DNA of 64,000 bases from NCBI GenBank assembly GCA_964057225.1, contig OZ059899.1:17802501-17866500 (forward strand), written 5' to 3'. The position numbers and the translations under genes are program-made. Position 1 is the stretch's first letter. The number at the start of each line of letters is the position of its first letter. Positions 37,557 to 51,597 of this stretch are shown here, piece after piece. The notes below the pieces were generated by a model, which was not told where the DNA came from, ran no database searches, and saw only the letters and a list, made by a program, of their open reading frames with translations. Source of the DNA: Auanema rhodensis. Its lineage: Eukaryota > Nematoda > Chromadorea > Rhabditida > Rhabditidae.

Positions 37557-40500
37557 ATCTGATAACACAGATCGACGCAGCTTAAAAATCCGCATCGAAT
37601 GCACTATACTACATTGAAAAACGCTTAATACAAAAATTAGTTATGATTGTTTGAAAAAAGATGCATTAGTGTATGTTGAGTTTCCATGTACACTCAACAT
37701 TGCTTCCAAAAACATTTTGACAAAAATTTTTCCAAAAAATTTCAAGATAATTACGCAAAAAGTAAATGTTTTTAGATTCCTTTCTTCAAGGCAAAGACGA
37801 TGGACAATGTTATTCAACGAAAAAATTAATTCTGCAGGGTGAAAATCGAGGATATAAGTGTGAACTTATATCAGTTGATATCTCGGTGCATTTTTAAGCT
37901 AGCGCAAATCTGATAACACAGATCGACGCAGCTTAAAAATCCGCATCGAATGCACTATACTACATTGAAAAACGCTTAATACAAAAATTAGTTATGATCG
38001 TTTGAAAAATGATGCATTAGTGTATGTTGAGTTTCCATGTACACTCAACATTGCTTCCAAAAACATTTTGACAAAAATTTTTCCGAAAAATTTCAAAATA
38101 ATTTCGCAAAAAGTAGATGTTTTTAGATTCCTTTTTTCAAGGCAAAGACGATGGACAATGTTATTCAACGAAAAAATTAATTCTGCAGGGTGAAAATCGA
38201 GGATATAAGTGTGAACTTATATCAGTTGATATCTCGGTGCATTTTTAAGCTAGCGCAAATCTGATAACACAGATCGACGCAGCTTAAAAATCCGCATCGA
38301 ATGCACTATACTACATTGAAAAACGCTTAATAAAAAAATTAGTTATGATCGTTTGAAAAATGATGCATTAGTGTATGTTGAGTTTCCATGTACACTCAAC
38401 ATTGCTTCCAAAAACATTTTGACAAAAATTTTTCCAAAAAATTTCAAGATAATTACGCAAAAAGTAAATGTTTTTAGATTCCTTTTTTCAAGGCAAAGAC
38501 GATGGACAATGTTATTCAACGAAAAAATTAATTCTGCAGGGTGAAAATCGAGGATATAAGTGTGAACTTATATCAGTTGATATCTCGGTGCATTTTTAAG
38601 CTAGCGCAAATCTGATAACACAGATCGACGCAGCTTAAAAATCCGCATCGAATGCACTATACTACATTGAAAAACGCTTAATACAAAAATTAGTTATGAT
38701 CGTTTGAAAAATGATGCATTAGTGTATGTTGAGTTTCCATGTACACTCAACATTGCTTCCAAAAACATTTTGACAAAAATTTTTCCGAAAAATTTCAAAA
38801 TAATTTCGCAAAAAGTAGATGTTTTTAGATTCCTTTTTTCAAGGCAAAGACGATGGACAATGTTATTCAACGAAAAAATTAATTCTGCAGGGTGAAAATC
38901 GAGGATATAAGTGTGAACTTATATCAGTTGATATCTCGGTGCATTTTTAAGCTAGCGCAAATCTGATAACACAGATCGACGCAGCTTAAAAATCCGCATC
39001 GAATGCACTATACTACATTGAAAAACGCTTAATACAAAAATTAGTTATGATCGTTTGAAAAATGATGCATTAGTGTATGTTGAGTTTCCATGTACACTCA
39101 ACATTGCTTCCAAAAACATTTTGACAAAAATTTTTCCAAAAAATTTCAAGATAATTACGCAAAAAGTAAATGTTTTTAGATTCCTTTTTTCAAGGCAAAG
39201 ACGATGGACAATGTTATTCAACGAAAAAATTAATTCTGCAGGGTGAAAATCGAGGATATAAGTGTGAACTTATATCAGTTGATATCTCGGTGCATTTTTA
39301 AGCTAGCGCAAATCTGATAACACAGATCGACGCAGCTTAAAAATCCGCATCGAATGCACTATACTACATTGAAAAACGCTTAATACAAAAATTAGTTATG
39401 ATCGTTTGAAAAATGATGCATTAGTGTATGTTGAGTTTCCATGTACACTCAACATTGCTTCCAAAAACATTTTGACAAAAATTTTTCCAAAAAATTTCAA
39501 AATAATTTCGCAAAAAGTAAATTTTTTAGATTCCTTTTTTCAAGGCAAAGACGATGGACAATGTTATTCAACGAAAAAATTAATTCTGCAGGGTGAAAAT
39601 CGAGGATATAAGTGTGAACTTATATCAGTTGATATCTCGGTGCATTTTTAAGCTAGCGCAAATCTGATAACACAGATCGACGCAGCTTAAAAATCCGCAT
39701 CGAATGCACTATACTACATTGAAAAACGCTTAATACAAAAATTAGTTATGATCGTTTGAAAAATGATGCATTAGTGTATGTTGAGTTTCCATGTACACTC
39801 AACATTGCTTCCAAAAACATTTTGACAAAAATTTTTCCAAAAAATTTCAAAATAATTTCGCAAAAAGTAAATGTTTTTAGATTCCTTTTTTCAAGGCAAA
39901 GACGATGGACAATGTTATTCAACGAAAAAATTAATTCTGCAGGGTGAAAATCGAGGATATAAGTGTGAACTTATATCAGTTGATATCTCGGTGCATTTTT
40001 AAGCTAGCGCAAATCTGATAACACAGATCGACGCAGCTTAAAAATCCGCATCGAATGCACTATACTACATTGAAAAACGCTTAATACAAAAATTAGTTAT
40101 GATTGTTTGAAAAAAGATGCATTAGTGTATGTTGAGTTTCCATGTACACTCAACATTGCTTCCAAAAACATTTTGACAAAAATTTTTCCAAAAAATTTCA
40201 AAATAATTTCGCAAAAAGTAAATGTTTTTAGATTCCTTTTTTCAAGGCAAAGACGATGGACAATGTTATTCAACGAAAAAATTAATTCTGCAGGGTGAAA
40301 ATCTAGGATATAAGTGTGAACTTATATCAGTTGATATCTCGGTGCATTTTTAAGCTAGCGCAAATCTGATAACACAGATCGACGCAGCTTAAAAATCCGC
40401 ATCGAATGCACTATACTACATTGAAAAACGCTTAATACAAAAATTAGTTATGATCGTTTGAAAAAAGATGCATTAGTGTATGTTGAGTTTCCATGTACAC

Positions 40501-40714
40501 TCAACATTGCTTCCAAAAACATTTTGACAAAAATTTTTCCAAAAAATTTCAAAATAATTTCGCAAAAAGTAAATGTTTTTAGATTCCCTTTTTCAAGGCA
40601 AAGACGATGGACAATGTTATTCAACGAAAAAATTAATTCTGCAGGGTGAAAATCTAGGATATAAGTGTGAACTTATATCAGTTGATATCTCGGTGCATTT
40701 TTAAGCTAGCGCAA
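37557..40714 (+). repeat. Nine-copy HOR unit F2 (3158 bp), M108-M116
   Basis: Second unit of the F series. Its M113 carries the same one-base deletion as M104. The last position differs: M116 has TTCCCTTTTTC, while M107 has GATAATTACGC. Unit-private changes include CTTTCTTCAAGG in M108 and TAATAAAAAAATT in M110. Confidence 0.87.
39312..39661 (+). repeat. Monomer M113, 350 bp, same one-base deletion as M104
   Basis: Carries the identical G deletion, 3158 bp to the right of M104 within the same order of neighbouring copies. One event followed by block duplication is the simplest explanation. Confidence 0.9.
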
Positions 40715-42118
40715 ATCTGATAACACAGATCGACGCAGCTTAAAAATCCGCATCGAATGCACTATACTACATTGAAAAACGCTTAATACAAAAATTAGTT
40801 ATGATTGTTTGAAAAAAGATGCATTAGTGTATGTTGAGTTTCCATGTACACTCAACATTGCTTCCAAAAACATTTTGACAAAAATTTTTCCAAAAAATTT
40901 CAAAATAATTTCGCAAAAAGTAAATGGTTTTAGATTCCTTTTTTCAAGGCAAAGACGATGGACAATGTTATTCAACGAAAAAATTAATTCTGCAGGGTGA
41001 AAATCGAGGATATAAGTGTGAACTTATATCAGTTGATATCTCGGTGCATTTTTAAGCTAGCGCAAATCTGATAACACAGATCGACGCAGCTTAAAAATCC
41101 GCATCGAATGCACTATACTACATTGAAAAACGCTTAATACAAAAATTAGTTATGATCGTTTGAAAAATGATGCATTAGTGTATGTTGAGTTTCCATGTAC
41201 ACTCAACATTGCTTCCAAAAACATTTTGACAAAAATTTTTCCAAAAAATTTCAAAATAATTTCGCAAAAAGTAAATGTTTTTAGATTCCTTTTTTCAAGG
41301 CAAAGACGATGGACAATGTTATTCAACGAAAAAATTAATTCTGCAGGGTGAAAATCTAGGATATAAGTGTGAACTTATATCAGTTGATATCTCGGTGCAT
41401 TTTTAAGCTAGCGCAAATCTGATAACACAGATCGACGCAGCTTAAAAATCCGCATCGAATGCACTATACTACATTGAAAAACGCTTAATACAAAAATTAG
41501 TTATGATTGTTTGAAAAAAGATGCATTAGTGTATGTTGAGTTTCCATGTACACTCAACATTGCTTCCAAAAACATTTTGACAAAAATTTTTCCAAAAAAT
41601 TTCAAGATAATTTCGCAAAAAGTAAATGTTTTTAGATTCCTTTTTTCAAGGCAAAGACGATGGACAATGTTATTCAACGAAAAAATTAATTCTGCAGGGT
41701 GAAAATCGAGGATATAAGTGTGAACTTATATCAGTTGATATCTCGGTGCATTTTTAAGCTAGCGCAAATCTGATAACACAGATCGACGCAGCTTAAAAAT
41801 CCGCATCGAATGCACTATACTACATTGAAAAACGCTTAATACAAAAATTAGTTATGATCGTTTGAAAAATGATGCATTAGTGTATGTTGAGTTTCCATGT
41901 ACACTCAACATTGCTTCCAAAAACATTTTGACAAAAATTTTTCCAAAAAATTTCAAAATAATTTCGCAAAAAGTAAATGTTTTTAGATTCCTTTTTTCAA
42001 GGCAAAGACGATGGACAATGTTATTCAACGAAAAAATTAATTCTGCAGGGTGAAAATCTAGGATATAAGTGTGAACTTATATCAGTTGATATCTCGGTGC
42101 ATTTTTAAGCTAGCGCAA

Positions 42119-43873
42119 ATCTGATAACACAGATCGACGCAGCTTAAAAATCCGCATCGAATGCACTATACTACATTGAAAAACGCTTAATACAAAAATT
42201 AGTTATGATTGTTTGAAAAAAGATGCATTAGTGTATGTTGAGTTTCCATGTACACTCAACATTGCTTCCAAAAACATTTTGACAAAAATTTTTCCAAAAA
42301 ATTTCAAGATAATTTCGCAAAAAGTAAATGTTTTTAGATTCCTTTTTTCAAGGCAAAGACGATGGACAATGTTATTCAACGAAAAAATTAATTCTGCAGG
42401 GTGAAAATCGAGGATATAAGTGTGAACTTATATCAGTTGATATCTCGGTGCATTTTTAAGCTAGCGCAAATCTGATAACACAGATCGACGCAGCTTAAAA
42501 ATCCGCATCGAATGCACTATACTACATTGAAAAACGCTTAATACAAAAATTAGTTATGATCGTTTGAAAAATGATGCATTAGTGTATGTTGAGTTTCCAT
42601 GTACACTCAACATTGCTTCCAAAAACATTTTGACAAAAATTTTTCCGAAAAATTTCAAAATAATTTCGCAAAAAGTAGATGTTTTTAGATTCCTTTTTTC
42701 AAGGCAAAGACGATGGACAATGTTATTTAACGAAAAAATTAATTCTGCAGGGTGAAAATCGAGGATATAAGTGTGAACTTATATCAGTTGATATCTCGGT
42801 GCATTTTTAAGCTAGCGCAAATCTGATAACACAGATCGACGCAGCTTAAAAATCCGCATCGAATGCACTATACTACATTGAAAAACGCTTAATACAAAAA
42901 TTAGTTATGATTGTTTGAAAAAAGATGCATTAGTGTATGTTGAGTTTCCATGTACACTCAACATTGCTTCCAAAAACATTTTGACAAAAATTTTTCCAAA
43001 AAATTTCAAAATAATTTCGCAAAAAGTAAATGTTTTTAGATTCCTTTTTTCAAGGCAAAGACGATGGACAATGTTATTCAACGAAAAAATTAATTCTGCA
43101 GGGTGAAAATCTAGGATATAAGTGTGAACTTATATCAGTTGATATCTCGGTGCATTTTTAAGCTAGCGCAAATCTGATAACACAGATCGACGCAGCTTAA
43201 AAATCCGCATCGAATGCACTATACTACATTGAAAAACGCTCAATACAAAAATTAGTTATGATCGTTTGAAAAAAGATGCATTAGTGTATGTTGAGTTTCC
43301 ATGTACACTCAACATTGCTTCCAAAAACATTTTGACTAAAATTTTTCCAAAAAATTTCAAAATAATTTCGCAAAAAGTAAATGTTTTTAGATTCCCTTTT
43401 TCAAGGCAAAGACGATGGACAATGTTATTCAACGAAAAAATTAATTCTGCAGGGTGAAAATCTAGGATATAAGTGTGAACTTATATCAGTTGATATCTCG
43501 GTGCATTTTTAAGCTAGCGCAAATCTGATAACACAGATCGACGCAGCTTAAAAATCCGCATCGAATGCACTATACTACATTGAAAAACGCTTAATACAAA
43601 AATTAGTTATGATTGTTTGAAAAAAGATGCATTAGTGTATGTTGAGTTTCCATGTACACTCAACATTGCTTCCAAAAACATTTTGACAAAAATTTTTCCA
43701 AAAAATTTCAAGATAATTACGCAAAAAGTAAATGTTTTTAGATTCCTTTTTTCAAGGCAAAGATGATGGACAATGTTATTCAACGAAAAAATTAATTCTG
43801 CAGGGTGAAAATCGAGGATATAAGTGTGAACTTATATCAGTTGATATCTCGGTGCATTTTTAAGCTAGCGCAA
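42119..43873 (+). repeat. Right copy of the same five-monomer block, M121-M125
   Basis: Matches 32995-34749 marker for marker. Private changes have since arisen on both sides: ACCATAC in M96 and TTTCTTCC in M95 on the left; GCTCAATAC and GACTAAAAT in M124 and AGATGATGG in M125 on the right. Confidence 0.8.
43523..43873 (+). repeat. Monomer M125, frame closed by TGA
   Basis: GACGATGG has become GATGATGG, a C-to-T change at a CpG. This puts TGA at 43764-43766, codon 50 of the recurring frame. Confidence 0.88.
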
Positions 43874-46800
43874 ATCTGATAACACAGATCGACGCAGCTT
43901 AAAAATCCGCATCGAATGCACTATACTACATTGAAAAACGCTTAATACAAAAATTAGTTATGATCGTTTGAAAAATGATGCATTAGTGTATGTTGAGTTT
44001 CCATGTACACTCAACATTGCTTCCAAAAACATTTTGACAAAAATTTTTCCAAAAAATTTCAAAATAATTTCGCAAAAAGTAAATGGTTTTAGATTCCTTT
44101 TTTCAAGGCAAAGACGATGGACAATGTTATTCAACGAAAAAATTAATTCTGCAGGGTGAAAATCGAGGATATAAGTGTGAACTTATATCAGTTGATATCT
44201 CGGTGCATTTTTAAGCTAGCGCAAATCTGATAACACAGATCGACGCAGCTTAAAAATCCGCATCGAATGCACTATACTACATTGAAAAACGCTTAATACA
44301 AAAATTAGTTATGATCGTTTGAAAAAAGATGCATTAGTGTATGTTGAGTTTCCATGTACACTCAACATTGCTTCCAAAAACATTTTGACAAAAATTTTTC
44401 CAAAAAATTTCAAAATAATTTCGCAAAAAGTAAATGTTTTTAGATTCCCTTTTTCAAGGCAAAGACGATGGACAATGTTATTCAACGAAAAAATTAATTC
44501 TGCAGGGTGAAAATCTAGGATATAAGTGTGAACTTATATCAGTTGATATCTCGGTGCATTTTTAAGCTAGCGCAAATCTGATAACACAGATCGACGCAGC
44601 TTAAAAATCCGCATCGAATGCACTATACTACATTGAAAAACGCTTAATACAAAAATTAGTTATGATTGTTTGAAAAAAGATGCATTAGTGTATGTTGAGT
44701 TTCCATGTACACTCAACATTGCTTCCAAAAACATTTTGACAAAAATTTTTCCAAAAAATTTCAAGATAATTACGCAAAAAGTAAATGTTTTTAGATTCCT
44801 TTTTTCAAGGCAAAGACGATGGACAATGTTATTCAACGAAAAAATTAATTCTGCAGGGTGAAAATCGAGGATATAAGTGTGAACTTATATCAGTTGATAT
44901 CTCGGTGCATTTTTAAGCTAGCGCAAATCTGATAACACAGATCGACGCAGCTTAAAAATCCGCATCGAATGCACTATACTACATTGAAAAACGCTTAATA
45001 CAAAAATTAGTTATGATCGTTTGAAAAATGATGCATTAGTGTATGTTGAGTTTCCATGTACACTCAACATTGCTTCCAAAAACATTTTGACAAAAATTTT
45101 TCCAAAAAATTTCAAAATAATTTCGCAAAAAGTAGATGTTTTTAGATTCCTTTTTTCAAGGCAAAGACGATGGACAATGTTATTCAACGAAAAAATTAAT
45201 TCTGCAGGGTGAAAATCGAGGATATAAGTGTGAACTTATATCAGTTGATATCTCGGTGCATTTTTAAGCTAGCGCAAATCTGATAACACAGATCGACGCA
45301 GCTTAAAAATCCGCATCGAATGCACTATACTACATTGAAAAACGCTTAATACAAAAATTAGTTATGATCGTTTGAAAAAAGATGCATTAGTGTATGTTGA
45401 GTTTCCATGTACACTCAACATTGCTTCCAAAAACATTTTGACAAAAATTTTTCCAAAAAATTTCAAAATAATTTCGCAAAAAGTAAATGTTTTTAGATTC
45501 CTTTTTTCAAGGCAAAGACGATGGACAATGTTATTCAACGAAAAAATTAATTCTGCAGGGTGAAAATCGAGGATATAAGTGTGAACTTATATCAGTTGAT
45601 ATCTCGGTGCATTTTTAAGCTAGCGCAAATCTGATAACACAGATCGACGCAGCTTAAAAATCCGCATCGAATGCACTATACTACATTGAAAAACGCTTAA
45701 TACAAAAATTAGTTATGATCGTTTGAAAAAAGATGCATTAGTGTATGTTGAGTTTCCATGTACACTCAACATTGCTTCCAAAAACATTTTGACAAAAATT
45801 TTTCCAAAAAATTTCAAAATAATTTCGCAAAAAGTAAATGTTTTTAGATTCCTTTTTTCAAGGCAAAGACGATGGACAATGTTATTCAACGAAAAAATTA
45901 ATTCTGCAGGGTGAAAATCGAGGATATAAGTGTGAACTTATATCAGATGATATCTCGGTGCATTTTTAAGCTAGCGCAAATCTGATAACACAGATCGACG
46001 TAGCTTAAAAATCCGCATCGAATGCACTATACTACATTGAAAAACGCTTAATACAAAAATTAGTTATGATCGTTTGAAAAAAGATGCATTAGTGTATGTT
46101 GAGTTTCCATGTACACTCAACATTGCTTCCAAAAACATTTTGACAAAAATTTTTCCAAAAAATTTCAAAATAATTTCGCAAAAAGTAGATGTTTTTAGAT
46201 TCCTTTTCTCAAGGCAAAGACGATGGACAATGTTATTCAACGAAAAAATTAATTCTGCAGGGTGAAAATCGAGGATATAAGTGTGAATTTATATCAGTTG
46301 ATATCTCGGTGCATTTTTAAGCTAGCGCAAATCTGATAACACAGATCGACGCAGCTTAAAAATCCGCATCGAATGCACTATACTACATTGAAGAACGCTT
46401 AATACAAAAATTAGTTATGATCGTTTGAAAAAAGATGCATTAGTGTATGTTGAGTTTCCATGTACACTCAACATTGCTTCCAAAAACATTTTGACAAAAA
46501 TTTTTCCAAAAAATTTCAAAATAATTTCGCAAAAAGTAAATGTTTTTAGATTCCTTTTTTCAAGGCAAAGACGATGGACATTGTTATTCAACGAAAAAAT
46601 TGATTCTGCAGGGTGAAAATCGAGGATATAAGTGTGAACTTATATCAGTTGATATCTCGGTGCATTTTTAAGCTAGCGCAAATCTGATAACACAGCTCGA
46701 CGCAGCTTAAAAATCCGCATCGAATGCTTTATACAACATTGAGAAACGCTTAATACAAAAATTAGTTATGATCGTTTGAAAAATGATGCATTAGTGTATG

Positions 46801-47734
46801 TTGAGTTTCCATGTACACTCAACATTGCTTCCAAAAACATTTTGACAAAAATTTTTCCGAAAAATTTCAAAATAATTTCGCAAAAAGTAGATGTTTTTAG
46901 ATTCCTTTTTTCAAGGCAAAGACGATGGACAATGTTATTCAACGAAAAAATTAATTCTGCAGGGTGAAAATCGAGGATATAAGTGTGAATTTATATCAGT
47001 TGATATCTCGGTGCATTTTTAAGCTAGCGCAAATCTGATAACACAGATCGACGCAGCTTAAAAATCCGCATCGAATGCACTATACTACATTGAAAAACGC
47101 TTAATACAAAAATTAGTTATGATCGTTTGAAAAAAGATGCATTAGTGTATGTTGAGTTTCCATGTACACTCAACATTGCTTCCAAAAACATTTTGACAAA
47201 AATTTTTCCAAAAAATTTCAAAATAATTTCGCAAAAAGTAAATGTTTTTAGATTCCTTTTTTCAAGGCAAAGACGATGGACAATGTTATTCAACGAAAAA
47301 ATTGATTCTGCAGGGTGAAAATCGAGGATATAAGTGTGAACTTATATCAGTTGATATCTCGGTGCATTTTTAAGCTAGCGCAAATCTGATAACACAGCTC
47401 GACGCAGCTTAAAAATCCGCATCGAATGCTTTATACAACATTGAGAAACGCTTAATACAAAAATTAGTTATGATCGTTTGAAAAAAGATGCATTAGTGTA
47501 TGTTGAGTTTCCATGTACACTCAACATTGCTTCCAAAAACATTTTGACAAAAATTTTTCCAAAAAATTTCAAAATAATTTCGCAAAAAGTAAATGTTTTT
47601 AGATTCCTTTTTTCAAGGCAAAGACGATGGACAATGTTATTCAACGAAAAAATTAATTCTGCAGGGTGAAAATCGAGGATATAAGTGTGAACTTATATCA
47701 GTTGATATCTCGGTGCATTTTTAAGCTAGCGCAA

Positions 47735-48086
47735 ATCTGATAACACAGATCGACGCAGCTTAAAAATCCGCATCGAATGCACTATACTACATTGAAGAAC
47801 GCTTAATACAAAAATTAGTTATGATCGTTTGAAAAAAGATGCATTAGTGTATGTTGAGTTTCCATGTACACTCAACATTGCTTCCAAAAACATTTTGACA
47901 AAAATTTTTCCAAAAAATTTCAATATAATTTCGCAAAAAGTAAATGTTTTTAGATTCCTTTTTTCAAAGGCAAAGACGATGGACATTGTTATTCAACGAA
48001 AAAATTAATTCTGCAGGGTGAAAATCGAGGATATAAGTGTGAATTTATATCAGTTGATATCTCGGTGCATTTTTAAGCTAGCGCAA
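47735..48086 (+). repeat. Monomer M137, 352 bp, one-base insertion
   Basis: TTTTCAAGGC has become TTTTCAAAGGC. The copy also has TTCAATATAATT, GAAGAACGC and GTGAATTTAT. The insertion shifts the recurring frame. Confidence 0.9.
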
Positions 48087-51000
48087 ATCTGATAACACAG
48101 ATCGACGCAGCTTAAAAATCCGCATCGAATGCTTTATACAACATTGAAAAACGCTTAATACAAAAATTAGTTATGATCGTTTGAAAAAAGATGCATTAGT
48201 GTATGTTGAGTTTCCATGTACACTCAACATTGCTTCCAAAAACATTTTGACAAAAATTTTTCCAAAAAATTTCAAAATAATTTCGCAAAAAGTAAATGTT
48301 TTTAGATTCCTTTTCTCTAGGCAAAGACGATGGACATTGTTATTCAACGAAAAAATTGATTCTGCAGGGTGAAAATCGAGGATATAAGTGTGAACTTATA
48401 TCAGTTGATATCTCGGTGCATTTTTAAGCTAGCGCAAATCTGATAACACAGATCGACGCAGCTTAAAAATCCGCATCGAATGCACTATACTACATTGAAA
48501 AACGCTTAATACAAAAATTAGTTATGATCGTTTGAAAAAAGATGCATTAGTGTATGTTGAGTTTCCATGTACACTCAACATTGCTTCCAAAAACATTTTG
48601 ACAAAAATTTTTCCAAAAAATTTCAAAATAATTTCGCAAAAAGTAAATGTTTTTAGATTCCTTTTTTCAAGGCAAAGACGATGGACAATGTTATTCAACG
48701 AAAAAATTAATTCTGCAGGGTGAAAATCGAGGATATAAGTGTGAACTTATATCAGATGATATCTCGGTGCATTTTTAAGCTAGCGCAAATCTGATAACAC
48801 AGATCGACGTAGCTTAAAAATCCGCATCGAATGCACTATACTACATTGAAAAACGCTTAATACAAAAATTAGTTATGATCGTTTGAAAAAAGATGCATTA
48901 GTGTATGTTGAGTTTCCATGTACACTCAACATTGCTTCCAAAAACATTTTGACAAAAATTTTTCCAAAAAATTTCAAAATAATTTCGCAAAAAGTAGATG
49001 TTTTTAGATTCCTTTTCTCAAGGCAAAGACGATGGACAATGTTATTCAACGAAAAAATTAATTCTGCAGGGTGAAAATCGAGGATATAAGTGTGAATTTA
49101 TATCAGTTGATATCTCGGTGCATTTTCAAGCTAGCGCAAATCTGATAACACAGATCGACGCAGCTTAAAAATCCGCATCGAATGCACTATACTACATTGA
49201 AGAACGCTTAATACAAAAATTAGTTATGATCGTTTGAAAAAAGATGCATTAGTGTATGTTGAGTTTCCATGTACACTCAACATTGCTTCCAAAAACATTT
49301 TGACAAAAATTTTTCCAAAAAATTTCAAAATAATTTCGCAAAAAGTAAATGTTTTTAGATTCCTTTTTTCAAGGCAAAGACGATGGACATTGTTATTCAA
49401 CGAAAAAATTGATTCTGCAGGGTGAAAATCGAGGATATAAGTGTGAACTTATATCAGTTGATATCTCGGTGCATTTTTAAGCTAGCGCAAATCTGATAAC
49501 ACAGCTCGACGCAGCTTAAAAATCCGCATCGAATGCACTATACTACATTGAAGAACGCTTAATACAAAAATTAGTTATGATCGTTTGAAAAAAGATGCAT
49601 TAGTGTATGTTGAGTTTCCATGTACACTCAACATTGCTTCCAAAAACATTTTGACAAAAATTTTTCCGAAAAATTTCAAAATAATTTCGCAAAAAGTAGA
49701 TGTTTTTAGATTCCTTTTCTCAAGGCAAAGACGATGGACAATGTTATTCAACGAAAAAATTAATTCTGCAGGGTGAAAATCGAGGATATAAGTGTGAATT
49801 TATATCAGTTGATATCTCGGTGCATTTTTAAGCTAGCGCAAATCTGATAACACAGATCGACGCAGCTTAAAAATCCGCATCGAATGCACTATACTACATT
49901 GAAGAACGCTTAATACAAAAATTAGTTATGATCGTTTGAAAAAAGATGCATTAGTGTATGTTGAGTTTCCATGTACACTCAACATTGCTTCCAAAAACAT
50001 TTTGACAAAAATTTTTCCAAAAAATTTCAAAATAATTTCGCAAAAAGTAAATGTTTTTAGATTCCTTTTTTCAAGGCAAAGACGATGGACATTGTTATTC
50101 AACGAAAAAATTGATTCTGCAGGGTGAAAATCGAGGATATAAGTGTGAACTTATATCAGTTGATATCTCGGTGCATTTTTAAGCTAGCGCAAATCTGATA
50201 ACACAGCTCGACGCAGCTTAAAAATCCGCATCGAATGCACTATACTACATTGAAGAACGCTTAATACAAAAATTAGTTATGATCGTTTGAAAAAAGATGC
50301 ATTAGTGTATGTTGAGTTTCCATGTACACTCAACATTGCTTCCAAAAACATTTTGACAAAAATTTTTCCGAAAAATTTCAAAATAATTTCGCAAAAAGTA
50401 GATGTTTTTAGATTCCTTTTTTCAAGGCAAAGACGATGGACAATGTTATTCAACGAAAAAATTAATTCTGCAGGGTGAAAATCGAGGATATAAGTGTGAA
50501 TTTATATCAGTTGATATCTCGGTGCATTTTTAAGCTAGCGCAAATCTGATAACACAGATCGACGCAGCTTAAAAATCCGCATCGAATGCACTATACTACA
50601 TTGAAAAACGCTTAATACAAAAATTAGTTATGATCGTTTGAAAAAAGATGCATTAGTGTATGTTGAGTTTCCATGTACACTCAACATTGCTTCCAAAAAC
50701 ATTTTGACAAAAATTTTTCCAAAAAATTTCAAAATAATTTCGCAAAAAGTAAATGTTTTTAGATTCCTTTTTTCAAGGCAAAGACGATGGACAATGTTAT
50801 TCAACGAAAAAATTGATTCTGCAGGGTGAAAATCGAGGATATAAGTGTGAACTTATATCAGTTGATATCTCGGTGCATTTTTAAGCTAGCGCAAATCTGA
50901 TAACACAGCTCGACGCAGCTTAAAAATCCGCATCGAATGCTTTATACAACATTGAGAAACGCTTAATACAAAAATTAGTTATGATCGTTTGAAAAAAGAT

Positions 51001-51245
51001 GCATTAGTGTATGTTGAGTTTCCATGTACACTCAACATTGCTTCCAAAAACATTTTGACAAAAATTTTTCCAAAAAATTTCAAAATAATTTCGCAAAAAG
51101 TAAATGTTTTTAGATTCCTTTTTTCAAGGCAAAGACGATGGACAATGTTATTCAACGAAAAAATTAATTCTGCAGGGTGAAAATCGAGGATATAAGTGTG
51201 AACTTATATCAGTTGATATCTCGGTGCATTTTTAAGCTAGCGCAA

Positions 51246-51597
51246 ATCTGATAACACAGATCGACGCAGCTTAAAAATCCGCATCGAATGCACTATACTA
51301 CATTGAAGAACGCTTAATACAAAAATTAGTTATGATCGTTTGAAAAAAGATGCATTAGTGTATGTTGAGTTTCCATGTACACTCAACATTGCTTCCAAAA
51401 ACATTTTGACAAAAATTTTTCCAAAAAATTTCAATATAATTTCGCAAAAAGTAAATGTTTTTAGATTCCTTTTTTCAAAGGCAAAGACGATGGACATTGT
51501 TATTCAACGAAAAAATTAATTCTGCAGGGTGAAAATCGAGGATATAAGTGTGAATTTATATCAGTTGATATCTCGGTGCATTTTTAAGCTAGCGCAA
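51246..51597 (+). repeat. Monomer M147, 352 bp, same insertion as M137
   Basis: Shares the extra A, CAATATAATT, GAAGAACGC and GTGAATTTAT with M137, ten copies to the left. Both are followed by a copy carrying TGCTTTATACAAC with GAAAAACGC and a CTAGGC variant. Confidence 0.9.

Larger units (their letters stand above)
31942..45277 (+). repeat. Domain F: 9-copy HOR plus long-range duplication, M92-M129
   Basis: Most copies have CCAAAAAA and GTAAATGTTT; a minority keep CCGAAAAA and GTAGATGTTT (M92, M96, M100, M102, M109, M111, M122), and M129 pairs CCAAAAAA with GTAGATGTTT. Local markers are GATAATTACGC, TTCCCTTTTTC, GATTGTTTG, AATCTAGG and GTAAATGGTTT. GATAATTACGC is confined to this domain (for example M99, M101, M103, M107, M108, M110, M112, M125, M128). 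Two 9-copy units and one distant duplicated block lie inside and are listed separately. Confidence 0.8.
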
